From contig JAQISU010000025.1 of assembly GCA_029339505.1 (NCBI GenBank), positions 2,558,501-2,622,500 on the forward strand: a DNA stretch of 64,000 nt, in the 5' to 3' direction. The notes beneath the pieces were generated by a model that did no database searches, was not told the origin of the DNA, and saw nothing but the letters and a program-made list of their open reading frames with translations. Below are positions 41,048 to 52,600 of this stretch, piece after piece. Position 1 is the first letter of the stretch, and every line of letters starts with the position of its first letter. The stretch comes from Unio delphinus (lineage: Eukaryota > Mollusca > Bivalvia > Unionida > Unionidae). A program made the position numbers and the translations under genes.

Positions 41048-41150
41048 ATGAACCAAGAATTCAGAACACATCCCTTGATTACAAATTATGAATCATCCAG
41101 TGATGGTGTTGTAAGAAACCGTAGGCTGAAGAAACCAGTTGGTGCTGTGA
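41048..41150 (+). pseudogene. HNH endonuclease 5' stub (P2)
   Basis: MNQEFRTHPLITNYESSSDG matches the start of 16133-16624. The gene is cut after about 34 codons (KKPVGAVS) by satellite DNA. Confidence 0.85.
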
Positions 41151-41960
41151 GTAATCAAAACTGTCAAAAAATCAGTGAAAACAGGCAAAATCAGTGAATA
41201 AAAAATATTTCACACTGAATAAAAAATAAAAATATTTCACACTGAATAAAAAATAAAAATATTTCACAACAATAAAAAATATTTCACACACTGAATAAAA
41301 AAAATAATATTTCACAGCAATAAAAATATTTCACAGTCTGAATAAAAAATTGATAATTTCACACTGAATAAATATTTCACACTGAATAAAAATATTTCAC
41401 AGCAATAAAAATATTTCACACTGAATAAGAAATAAAAATATTTCACACACTGAATAAAAAATATTTCACACAATAAAAAATAAAAATATTTCACACTGAA
41501 TAAGAAATATTTCACATTTCATAGTGAATAAAAAATATTTCACACAGCAAATGAAAACTATTTCACATGGAATAAAAAATCGATAATTTCACACACTGAA
41601 TAAAAAATAAAAATATTTCACACTGAATAAAAATAAAAAATATTTCACACTGAATAAAAAATCGATAATTTCACACATAGCGAGTGAAAACTATTTCACA
41701 CACACTGGATAAAACTATTTCACAGCGAATAAAAAATCGATAATTTCACACACACTGGATAAAAACTATTTCACAGCGAATAAAAAATCGATAATTTCAC
41801 ACATAGCGAGTGAAAACTATTTCACACACTGAATAAAAAATATTTCACACTGAATAAAAAATATTTCACACTGAATAAAAAATATTCCACACTGAATAAA
41901 AAATAAAAATATTTCACAGCAATAGAAAATAAAAATATTTCACACTGAATAAAAAATTGA
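41150..41960. repeat. Short-period satellite of AATAAAAAATATTTCACACTG units
   Basis: Dozens of irregular copies built from ATTTCACAC, CTGAATAAAAAAT and GATAATTTCACAC. P1 has only a single related stretch (GTGAATAAAAAATTGATGG, about 17121). The array occupies the place of most of HNH and the 118-aa gene, and ends at the shared TTGATGG/TTGAACC boundary. Confidence 0.92.
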
Positions 41961-42002
41961 ACCGTTAATGGATGGTTCCGATTAGTTAATCATCGATGGG
42001 GA

Positions 42003-42076
42003 AAATTGTTTTACAATTGAAAAATTGTTTTACAATTGAAAAATTGTTTTACAATTGAAATCTACGGTTTTTAATA
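42003..42076. promoter_or_regulatory. Triplicated 19-bp AAAAATTGTTTTACAATTG dyad
   Basis: Three tandem copies end just before the ATG at 42077. Each contains ACAATT-GAAA-AATTGT inverted halves. P1 has two looser copies at the same place. Likely a promoter/operator array. Confidence 0.5.
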
Positions 42077-43057
42077 ATGGTCAATGAAGCATTAACGACC
42101 CGATTGGCTCGTGAGCGACTAGATGCAATTAAGAGATTTATACCAATTCGCGACTCTGTAAGGAATAAACTGCAACAACGACAGAGTCTTCAGACTGATT
42201 TTGCTGCGGGATCTGAAGAATTGTTTAAACCAGTAACCACAGCAACGAAGGAGGTAGAGCGTGTTATACGGGGAGATGCGGAACAATCTCTTATTGGTGA
42301 ACTTGAAAAAATATCAGCGGAAACTGAACGAACAAAACAAGCTGTACAAAAAATGGAATCTAAGACACCTGAATCAAAGAGAACAGTAGATGATTTACGC
42401 GTGAGATTTAACGAGGAAGGGTTAGCAGCAATTGATAAGACTGATCCAGCAGAAATTCCCGCGCTTGTTGTTGCGACTTATGAAAACAGAAAAAAAATGT
42501 TGAAACCAGAACATCACAAGTTTGTTAGAAGTATAACGCACTGGGCTGATATATTCTACAAAATCAAAACTAAAAAAGTCAAATTAAGACAGATAGTGCA
42601 TCATACATTGAATATATCAATGCGGTGGGTACGGTGTATAAGCGATATGAAGATCTAAAACAACGAAAATTGCAAGGAAAGCGACCCTGCAAAGAAAATA
42701 TCTTTCTCTCCTAAAGAACAACAACGACTACCACCTGATGATGATGATGTTTTTGATTATTTACAAACCTCGGATACAGACAAACTGGATGAAGCAACTG
42801 GTTATAGCGGGAAGGGACTGCCAGATTCCAGTGAAAACGCTAGCGTTTCATGTCCTGATAGTGTTATCAATGATATATCACGATTAGATGTTCTAATCGA
42901 AGGGTTCCGAGCTGGAAATAACTCACCGGAAATAATTACTGAAGCAGCTGGTATCTGTAGACGGTTATTTCAAGGTGGTATCATGGATATCAAAACATAT
43001 CGTGGTTTCATTAGCGACTTAGTGGAAAATGGGTATCATAGTGACTGTAAACGCTAG
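42077..43057 (+). pseudogene. ARERL-family virion-module protein (P2)
   Basis: N-terminus MVNEALTTRLARERLDAIKR, middle divergent from P1, then frames change near 42580. The C-terminal block VINDISRLDVLIEGFRAGN, then FQGGIMDIKTY, is open again to 43057. The palindrome AAACGCTAGCGTTT (42835-42848) lies inside, just before the C-terminal block. Confidence 0.7.
42835..42848. repeat. Perfect palindrome AAACGCTAGCGTTT
   Basis: Absent from the aligned site in P1 (about 18130), where sequence passes directly into ATGTCCTGGTAGTG. Confidence 0.9.
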
Positions 43058-43063
43058 CTATTG

Positions 43064-43079
43064 AAAACACTAGTGTTTT
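43064..43079. repeat. Perfect palindrome AAAACACTAGTGTTTT
   Basis: Twelve bases before the pVI-like start codon. A half palindrome AAACGCTAGC lies at 43049-43058. P1 has AAACGCTAGCGTTT in the corresponding gap. Confidence 0.9.
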
Positions 43080-43089
43080 AATAATAAGA

Positions 43090-43581
43090 ATGATCATACA
43101 CTACAATCATGATAAACCAGCCAATGTCTATGTAGTAAACTCACGATTTCTGGTTTATAGAGCATATTACGGAGATGGTTTCGGTGATACCATCGCGGGG
43201 TTATTTTCAAGAATGGCCCCAAAAGTGATGCCGTTAGCTAAACAATTAGGAATGAAAGCCATTGATGTTATTCATGATAAGGGTATTAGTACTGTTGGAG
43301 ATCTTGCCGGAAAAGCGTTTTCAGCCGCGATGAATAAATTAGCATCATTAGTTAGACGGAAAAAGAAACAGGTACCATTGACATCTACAGCGGAAATGCC
43401 TGCAAGTGTTAGTAAAATAATAAATAACGCAGTAGATGAAAAATTAGCATCGCTGGTGACTCCGAGTGACCAAAATAACATGATAGCAAACATGATAGCG
43501 GGAAGTGGCTTTAAAAAAAAACACGACGATGAAAAATCTTTTACGATGAAAATACTACGGATTTCACGATTTAGACTCTGA
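43090..43581 (+). CDS. pVI-like minor virion protein (P2)
   Basis: Homologue of 18388-18834, open throughout (GDGFGDTIAGLFSRMAPKVM, VRRKKK). The last 20 residues differ because of an A-run change after GSGFKK. Confidence 0.55.
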   Translation: MIIHYNHDKPANVYVVNSRFLVYRAYYGDGFGDTIAGLFSRMAPKVMPLAKQLGMKAIDVIHDKGISTVGDLAGKAFSAAMNKLASLVRRKKKQVPLTSTAEMPASVSKIINNAVDEKLASLVTPSDQNNMIANMIAGSGFKKKHDDEKSFTMKILRISRFRL

Positions 43582-43594
43582 TAAATAGAATAAA

Positions 43595-45010
43595 ATGTTC
43601 AAAAGGTCACCTGATCCAACATTTGACATGGATGCCCCAGTGCTCAAGAATGATTCTGTACGCGATTTTCAATTTTATTCTTATCACGCAGTACAACCAG
43701 ATCTCCGATCGCGAATGGAACTTCAAGTTCATGATACCAGTAAATATTTTCTACCGTGTGAGGCATTTATTGAAGTATAAGGAGAACTTGTAACAAATGT
43801 AGATGCTAATACACCTAATGACAATAACCCAACTATCAAAGTTGGTTTTGTTAATAACGGTATCATGGCGTTATTTGAAAGTGCAAGATATCTCATTGAT
43901 GGAAAAGAAATTGAATCCATTGACCGTGAAGTTGATGTGGCCACAACAATCATAGGGTTAGCAAGATATTCTGATGATTATACAAGATCAGCGGGTCCAT
44001 CTATGATGTTTTCTAAGGATATTACTGATTACCCTGAACACATCCAGTATTCTAGAGTCAAGGCAACACAAGCTACTGGAGTCGATCCGGCACCAGCCGG
44101 ATATACAAGACCAGCTGGTACTTTTGATGTCATAAATAATATTACTAACTACAACCTAGGGTTTGCAACACGAGTAGCAACGTTGCATGGACAGCGTCGA
44201 CAATTTTCATGTGCGATTCCACTGCATCATATTTTTGGATTCTGTAGAAACGTCCGAAAAGTTATTTATGGAGCAAAGCATACAGTAGCGCTTGTACGAA
44301 AGGGTACTGATAATGATGCAATCTGGCGTGATGCTGGTGTTGCCGAGGGTAAAGTCATTTTAACAAAACTAGCATTATGGATGCCAGTGTTAACTCCATC
44401 AATCACCGAAGAACAGCGACTACTATCATTTATGGATCAAGGAGGAAAGTCGTTGTTGAGTTGGTTATCAGTGACCACTGATATTAAACAGGACAATGTT
44501 GATGATACATTCACATGGCATCTGGCATCAAAACAAGGTGTTTCAGCTCCACGTCATATATTTATTGCGTTACAGAATAATGAGCGAGTTGGTAATCAAT
44601 AACGAAGCCATATGATATTTGATCAATTAGGTGTTAGAGAAGTCTCGCTGAGAATAAACGGCCAACAGGAACCATCTGAGGATATACAACTTGATTACAC
44701 TCACAACCATATTGCACGTGTATATCATAACCTGTTGTCATATATGGCACGTGATCAAAATGTTGATACTGGTTTGCAAATATAGCAACTTGATTTTAAA
44801 AGCCTCTATCCCATTTATTACTTTTCACTTGAACATCTTGATTTAACAAGACAATCTGTCGTTGATATACACTTCAGAGCCCGTGTAACCCGTCCTGGTG
44901 CTATTGCTAATTACAGAGCGGTTGCTGTCATTCTCAGTGATAAATCAATGCTACTTGAAGGTGTTGGTGGAAGAATGAGAATTATTGATGCACCAGTGGA
45001 AAATCTATGA
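43595..45010 (+). pseudogene. Major capsid protein (P2), three nonsense codons
   Basis: A single 472-codon frame in length, colinear with P1 and without the deletion that breaks P1 near 19800. It carries in-frame stops after AFIEV (43778), after RVGNQ (44600) and after GLQI (44785). All are single-base differences from sense codons in P1. RQFSCAIPLHHIFGFCRNVR and the second jelly roll (LGVREVSLRING) are kept. Confidence 0.85.
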
Positions 45011-45050
45011 TTGAAATTGTAAACGATTTAGAATCAATCTATTATGTATA

Positions 45051-45989
45051 ATGTCATACAGTGTTATTAGTGTTGCGTTAACCCTCAGTCAAATCAAAAA
45101 ATTGCAATCAGAGTCGGCTAAAAAATGTGGAACCACTATCACGCTGTAACCCAATCAAATGACTGGCGGGGCGAATAAATTATCGCTGACAACTCGTCAA
45201 GTAAAACACTTCAATGATGCACTTGTAGCAAAAAAAGGTGTTCAGATTACTATTTCTGCGGCTGCTATCAAAAATATGATTAAAACCGGCGGTATATTCC
45301 CGTTGTTAGCTGCAATACCAGCATTGATTGCAGCAGCAGCCCCAGCGGTGGCTAAAGCAGCGGCGTTAGGAGCCGTTGGTACTGCAGCAGGAATGGCACT
45401 AAAGAAGGCATCTGGACAGGGATATAAAAAAGGGAAAGGGTCTAAGACTACCAGGAACCCCGTATTCATGGTACAGCGGAAAAAGCCTGAGAATCCCAGG
45501 AACAGTTTACTAGTTGGAGAGGAACCGATGGTTAATATGTCCAATTTTGATTTAATTGATGCCGCTAAAAAATTGGCGATTAAAAACTTCAGAGGTGTCT
45601 TTATGAAAGATCAATTGCCGGCACAAACAAACAGCGTTGAAACCGGTATTATTAATTTAGATAACAGCACCGGACCCGGAACTCACTGGGATGCATACGC
45701 TATTGATCCACGTGCAATCGTCTATTTTGATTCATATGGATTAGCCCCGCCAAAAGAGTTTATGCGTTACATAAACCGCTTAAGGACTTTTCCAATGAAG
45801 ACTTGGTATTCTACGCTACCAACACAACAAATGAATGACCCACCAATATGTGGTAGCGAAGTATTAAATGTCCTTGACGCTATTTCTAACTCCTTGGGTA
45901 ACCCAAGGGGAAAACCACCACATTTTGTCGTAAATGAATACACTAGTAGTCGTTTTTTGGAGAAAGAGTTTTACAATAACAATGATTGA
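45051..45989 (+). pseudogene. pX-like protein and adenain-like protease in one frame (P2)
   Basis: From MSYSVISVAL to the protease end the frame is continuous (312 codons) except for one TAA (near 45148). GGIFPLLAAIPALIAAAAPA is followed after GYKKGKGSKTTRN by FMVQRKK and the protease: GPGTHWDAYAIDP (His), IVYFDSYG and PPICGSEVLN (Cys). So the ancestral arrangement may be a fusion or an internal start at MVQRKK. It overlaps the next gene by 7 bases. Confidence 0.75.
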
Positions 45990-46844
45990 TATTTGGGGGA
46001 GATCTTTATCAGCGCTGAAGAAACCCGAACCCGATGACACTGCAGGAATCTCTGCAACCGGTGATATAAAAAAGTAATCGAAGATGAAATAGCTGAGACG
46101 TTGAACTTAACAAGTGTTGATCCTAATGAAATAGTTGTATTTCAAGATCGTCAGGGTAAATTGAAAACTAATAATGTGTCGTTGGATGATATTTTAGTTA
46201 AACAACGAAACGCAATCGAGGATACTATCGCGTTATTTTCCGATCAGGGTAAACTCAAACCGGGTATACTTATTTCGACGATTACAGATAGATGAAAAAC
46301 TCTCAACGATGAGTTAAAAAATTCTGTGTTGGACCTAGCAACACTTCAATCTAAAAGTGAAGAACACGGAAAACAGTTTTCAAATTTTCGTAGAAACATC
46401 GTGGATAAATTTATTGGAACTCCGTTGGATAAAATTGAAATAAAACTCCCGGATATTAAAAAATCCATCGATGAGACGAAAAACTTCATCGAAGCTATCA
46501 AAAATGATTTTTCGAGGATGATAACAATCATTGAAAAAACAAAAATTCCTCATGAGAAAACCAACAACGTAGTATACACGATCCAATACGGATCATTTGC
46601 GTGGACACCTACAAACAACGAATTAGATATCACTGCAACCGTCAAAGGCATTAATCGATTAACACTAGTGACAACGAATCAATTTAATATTTCATCGTCG
46701 AGTTCATCTGGGGTCAATAATACGATTTCAACGATCATCGACAAGGATACAACTGAAAAGTTCACTATAACATCTACTGATACAAATTTGGTTAGGGTTT
46801 CAACAACATGGTATGTGAAATTCGTAGCGGATTTAAGTAAATAA
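45983..46844 (+). pseudogene. Coiled-coil/beta protein, possible fibre (P2)
   Basis: ATG overlaps the protease stop. MIDIWGRSLSALKKPEPDD, then an A-run break (near 46074), then ETLNLTSVDPNEIVVFQDRQ. One TGA after ITDR (46294) and a clean C-terminal half to FVADLSK. Same layout as 21325-22180. Confidence 0.55.
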
Positions 46845-46882
46845 CGGTTTCAATTGAAATCGTAAACTGATTTAAAAATAAA

Positions 46883-47470
46883 ATGATTTCATCATCGCAA
46901 TATCGCTATGATCAGGTCAGAGAATTTCAAAAAAGACTCAAAACCCTCACTGAGTAGTATCAAATAAAAAAAAAAAAATACCAACGAAGAATTACCGCAA
47001 TTGATGTTACTGTGTACGCTGTGAGTGGTGTAATCACCGGAGCTGGTATTATACTAACCTCGGTAACAATGATGGCCCCGATAGCTGTTCCAATTTACAA
47101 TTCTGCGGCAACAACAATCGCGGGAATAATTTCAATTATAACAAAAAAAATATCATCATGCAGACAACGCAAACTACAAGGCTACATAATTCAATTTCAT
47201 GTTGTATCCACTGCATACTCGCAATTTTCCTCGTTGATATCATCATCGCTCGATGCTACAATTATATAAGATAGTGAGTTATCAGCAATGGTCAGTATTT
47301 ATGATTCTGCAGTGTCAAAATTAGAGCGACAACAACAGTATAATAACGATGACAACACAACAGGAACTACTTCAACGAATAGTGGAGAACACAAACCCAG
47401 TACAAACAAGTATGATCTCAATAACATCAACGAATCCAGAATTCAGTGTGAATTTCCGTATCCCAGTCCC
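46883..47470 (+). pseudogene. Membrane-hairpin protein (P2)
   Basis: MISSSQYRYDQVREFQ, then TAG and, after TIAID-like sequence, VSGVITGAGIILTSVTMMAP and a second hydrophobic segment. Another stop at ATATAA (47269). The tail frame (NNDDNTTGTTSTNSGEHKPS) is open and overlaps the penton-like start by over 100 bp in a second frame. Confidence 0.5.
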
Positions 47471-48722
47471 CGTGAAGGAAATCACGTTACCAAATTACGA
47501 GTGTATCACAGTTGGCCTAATATCAGATCAAAATCATTTAGTGGTCAACAACCCAATAATTCACTGGTGTTCTCGTATAAGAATAAAGACGACGATACCC
47601 CAGACTGGAACGTTGTTTCAATACCAACCGGATCATACCAAATCGAACAAGTCAATGCTGAATTGCAACGTAGAATAAAATCGATTACTGGAGCAGAATC
47701 AAAAATAGCAATAACGGTTCATGAGCCAACACTATCATCTGCCATTGAGATAAGCACAGATGGTTACGTCGTAGATATTTATCAAAGCTCAATAAGGACC
47801 GTACTAGGATGGCCTGAATTACCACCCGGGGGAAAAACCGTTAATTTACCACCTGAACCACAAAAAACTGATTATATCACCGACAGGATACAATCTGATA
47901 ATCCAGTAAAAAGCTATATCGATTACATCAGACGGAATTTTGTGGATAGCCGATTCCTTATCAACAGGGAGAGAGATAGGGTGACAGGAGGGGAGTGTTA
48001 TTTTGTTAACGAACCTAATATCATTGAAAATTTCACAGCAATGAATAATGATTTTTCACTGTTGTTAATATCTCTTAAATCCGGCTCTCTCACCCGAGAT
48101 GAATTTATCAGCGTCGTAGAAACATGCAATAAAATTATCGACGATATGGAAACATTTCATTCACAAATTATTCAGGATTTTTTAAATGATAATAATCCCA
48201 TAGCGAGAGCAATATTTGCACTGATCTATAAAATCCGCGTTGAAGATATTCCAGCATTCAAACTACCAGGATATAACGTACCAGAACTAAAAAAAACTTC
48301 TCAGTGACACCATCGATATTGGTTTTAGAATAATTCATGATTCGTGGAAAAAAACAACAAAACCAAAAACAACAATCCTTAAACATAATAATGACGCAGA
48401 AGGCGGCGGCAGGCATATCGCTCCGTTCAATGTAAATATTTCATCGGTGATAGCGCTCAATTTAGTATGCGATGTTATCGAAGGAAGCTATCAAATAAAT
48501 CTCGAACGATCAAATCAAGCTCAGCAAGGATATATTTTATATTCATTTGCACCAACAGCTCCTCCAGGGTTTCTAATAATTGAGGATCCAACTAATCCAG
48601 TCTATATGCGATGTCATATTGATTCGCTAACAAGAATTAATTTCAAACTCACTGACCAGTGTAATAATCTGATTGATTTACAAGGCGAAGTTTTACAAAT
48701 TAGTCTGTTTGTGAAGTCCTAA
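47349..48722 (+). pseudogene. Penton-like / minor capsid protein (P2)
   Basis: MTTQQELLQRIVENTNPVQT, a one-base break near ITLPN, then YHSWPNIRSKSF, IPTGSYQIEQVNAELQRR, RTVLGWPELPPGG, a second break near VPELKK (48300), then GRHIAPFNVNISSVIAL through DQCNNLIDLQGEV. Unlike P1, the region around HDSWKK runs on in frame to GRHIAPF, showing that the two P1 pieces were one protein. Confidence 0.65.
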
Positions 48723-48738
48723 AAGGATTTTCGTCCTA

Positions 48739-48995
48739 AGACCCTCGGACACGATATCGTGTCGGACTTGATAAAATATTCGGTTGAAATCAACGGGGTG
48801 AGTTTTTACTCATTTCGAAGACCCCTGCAAGATCATGTTTTCAGACAAAAATGACTAAATCTCTGTTTGGCAAATGGAGACTTTATTTTTTTTTTGTTTA
48901 AAACATGAAAATTCGTAGGAAGGCTTTATTTGCTGTTTTGACGGTTAAAATCGAGCTTTGTTTTAAAAGTTGTCCGATGCATCCTCTCTGCTGCT
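48739..48995. repeat. P2 right terminal inverted repeat
   Basis: Inverse of 35167-35426. It includes the palindrome GACACGATATCGTGTC, a copy of the ATPase 3' end. It ends CCTCTCTGCTGCT and is followed by AAACG. Confidence 0.88.
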
Positions 48996-49000
48996 AAACG

Positions 49001-49547
49001 AGTTTAAAATTAATGTGACTAGCATGTCAACCTAGATCGTAATTAAATTACAAGTCCGAAGTATGATAATAAGTTTCGATTTGCGTTACTTATGTAGGTT
49101 CAAGCCTTCTTCACCCCTTTAACTGTATGACCTCACATCAGCAGTGTACGCTTGCAATATGTGGAGCCTGTGCATAAAACAGTTAGAGGGGATATAAATC
49201 TCCTTCCTTGATCGATAATGAAACAATCCACAGTTTTCATTCTACATGTCTATTATCTACAGACCATTGTCATGATTTGAATTGATCCTCGTGTGGTGAA
49301 ATAAATCGATAATTATTAAAGGCACACCAGTGAGCGTTTCAGTCAGGGGAATATTATTTAATACGATAATACTACATATGTGGAGAGTCCTCTTCTGTGA
49401 CACGCAACTACTATTGTAGGAAAAGGATTATTGATCGCAACTACAATGTGCATTGAATATTGTATTTTGATTTCGCTATATATCATATCGTCTGTGGCAG
49501 CCTCTGTGTGTCTGTGTGACTATTATATGATGCTATTGTAGCGGTAT

Positions 49548-49548
<1 letters not shown>
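49001..49548. other. Host intron
   Basis: No coding or repeat structure recognised between P2 and the CT microsatellite. Confidence 0.5.

Positions 49549-49631
<83 letters not shown>
49549..49631. repeat. (CT)n microsatellite
   Basis: About 41 CT units next to the start of duplication copy 1. The Leu-Ser frame is an artefact. Confidence 0.95.
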
Positions 49632-49634
<3 letters not shown>

Positions 49635-49659
49635 GAGGTTCAAATCATGCTTCATGCTT

Positions 49660-52600
49660 CATGATTGTTCCAACGGGTATACGGAGTATTTGACTAAATT
49701 TATCAACTTACGAAATATTGTATTAACATAAGCACTCCTTTTTGGTCAAGCTTAGGAGAAAAACATGTAGTGTCCTTAATCAAGAGAACATCAAGTAGCG
49801 GACGTCACTAAGTGAACACAGATACCAAAATAGTTAAACGTTCACCTGTAATAGTGCATGTTGTAGAGTACATATCAATTATGAAAACGAATTTGATAAT
49901 TATATAGCAATGTCATCCGCAGCTGCCTTACATGAGATATATTATTATCATAAATCGTTCTACCACGCAGCAGAAGCGGAGAAGAGCCAGCAATGGACAA
50001 AACTTCTCCGTAGGAATTTCTAAGTGAAATGAAGTAAACACCTTAGCTAAGATAAACATGTACACCAGCAAGGTCTGTTGCATCAGATATAATCGTGCAA
50101 ACTCGGACCGTGTACGAGTTGGCGTAATAGTCAATGATCTTGCGCTCATATAGGCTTAAACCAACTTTATGTTAATAATATACAATGGTCTAATTGACTG
50201 GATGCTCATTGTGGACCTCCTTGCAATGAGCTTACCAATGAAAGAGGGAGACGCCTGCTCGAGATCGCCAGCTACAACAATTTTTTACTAGCCAACACCC
50301 TGTACCAGCATAAAGCTTCACGATGCTGGCTATGGCACGCACCAAATAGGTACGCATTATAACCAGATCGACTACATACTGGTTCATAACCGTTACCGAT
50401 CTGTCATCAATAGAGCGAAAACAAGAACGTTCCAAGGTGCTGATGTTTGGGGTTATTACCACCTCGTGATTATGAACTTCCGAGTGAGGCTCAAGCAATT
50501 TAATAAGCCGAAGAAAGTCAGGCTTAAATTCAACCGTTAACAATTGAAAGACCCTATCATCTGCAAGTCCTTATCAACCACAATTGGGGGAAATATTGCT
50601 GCAATCCTTGTGATGGATGTTGATGTTAAAGTCATTACAGACACTTTCAACACAGATATGACAACAATAAACAACGACCACACTAGCTCAATATACTGAT
50701 TATTATCATCAAGGATTGCAAGTGAAATTTATAATGATTTTTGAAAAAGCAAGTAAGTCTGTTTTTTGCACCCTCCTGATTTTGACTCACCTTTAAATAC
50801 GATACAAGAACCTATCCGTCGTATCGCATTATGAACATGTCACTAAGGGTGCCACGGTGATTCTTCTTTCGAAGATGATGTTCATTATGCCTGCATACAG
50901 GGTTTTGACATCTTTGCGGAGATTCTTCTCCATTTGAATTTGATTTTGATACTTAACCGTGAAAATGATGGTGCGCTTTAAATCATGACTTTATAACAAT
51001 TTATTTCGGGGAGGGGGAGGCGCAAAACTTGACGTGTTTGTTAAGTTTCGTATTATATTAGCTACTGGAATTTTACAGCATATGCAAATTCAGGGTGGGG
51101 TGCAAACTCCAACCACGATTCTGCCCCCCCCCCCCCCCCGACAAGGCGTCCCTGCTTAAAATCACAAGACCAAATTGAAGGATCCATTGTGGTGCTGGTA
51201 CGATCCTTAAAGGAAATAATACTGAGACCATCAACAAAGAAAATGATAAATCTCTTGCAAAGATTCTCGAGATGCTGGAAACATTACAGGATTATAATGA
51301 ATTGAGGACACATGCGTGGAAGCTCAATTACTTATTTCTAATTTGAGTTGCATTATAATGCTAGCGCGTATGACACAGCGATTAAATGATCAACCAGAAA
51401 GCAAACATAATCATTATTTTGAATAGTTCATTTTGTCTGCCATTTGAGGCATTAGTTTTGTCGTTGTCTCGCGAACGTATTTTTGCCAACGACTGCGCAC
51501 ATGCAGACAATATCTGATCCGTGTGTGCTTCTCAAAACATTCGCGACTATCATGATCAGGGTAGACTTTCTCGAGACAGTGACCAAGATAAAGTTTGAGT
51601 GATCATCCTGGTTTCTGTATTTGAATCACGAACAAAATGTGATGGTGACTAATAGCCATGCACATAAAAACACGAAACTATAGCTTACAAAGACAATATG
51701 TGTGGGCACATCTGTGTTCGATCTCCATGATAAAAATATACAAAAACTATACATAGACAATGATTCCTTGTTACTGAATGTATCTTCTTCTGGCGTCTAG
51801 GCATACATGGGTAAGGCATGACTGGTAAATTAATTTGACATCAGAGAGTTCTGTTTAGCAACGGCATACAAGGTTGGTTGATATTTTCAAAAATATTGTT
51901 ACTAGCCCTTTCCGTTTCTATCTTCAAATTTCAAATATGCCAAATTCACACTCATAAAAGAAATGGGATACAGTTTAGGTCAAATGTTTTTATAAGTACG
52001 GTAACGGATACTATTCATAGTTTGGAATGTATTGCCAAACTGCAAACACATTTCATGCAGTGAAACTTGCAATCGTTACAGCCATTCTTGTTTTGCATTA
52101 AGATTACGTTAAGGTATTTCATTTTCATATGTTTACTAACCATTCTGTTTTATACTGAACCCCATATCGCAGAGTGGTGTAAGGAACTCTGTTTTAAAAG
52201 TCACTAACATTTCATCTTTGTTATTATGGGTTATAAGTTTGGACAACATGGGCATGTAAAAAATATAGCCTGCATATTTTTGTGGATCATCGGGATTTTC
52301 AGCGTTGTTTCATGTCTCTTTCTCCGCCAGATATAAAGTCTACTATGCATAGTCTATTATCTGTGAAAAAGTAATTCTGAAATATAGCCGTAATCGTTTA
52401 TGACCTTGTTAGCATCGTTACAATGATTACATCAAAGTTGTGAGAGTGGGTGCGATATATTATTTCTTCTTTTCATGTTACATGTCTTAAATATATAGTC
52501 CCATTTCCAGTTAAAAGTGTTTTTCAACGGCTGCAATCTCTAAAATAAAATGTTATCACTCTAGAAATAATTTAATAAATGTCCAACATTAAAAAAAAAC

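Larger units (their letters stand above)
35167..48995. mobile_element. P2: Polinton/adintovirus-like element with many nonsense codons (13.8 kb)
   Basis: TIRs start AGCAGCAGAGAGG. Target duplication AAACG at 35162-35166 and 48996-49000. Same gene order as P1, with most genes carrying one to several stops or frameshifts. The HNH region is replaced by about 800 bp of satellite. It is inserted in the long intron of the host gene. Confidence 0.93.

Noticed and set aside
41150..41960. CRISPR-like array
   Set aside because: Units are irregular, have no unique spacers and consist of simple AT-rich motifs. The host is an animal genome.
49546..49731. Leu-Ser repeat open frame
   Set aside because: It is a (CT)n microsatellite.
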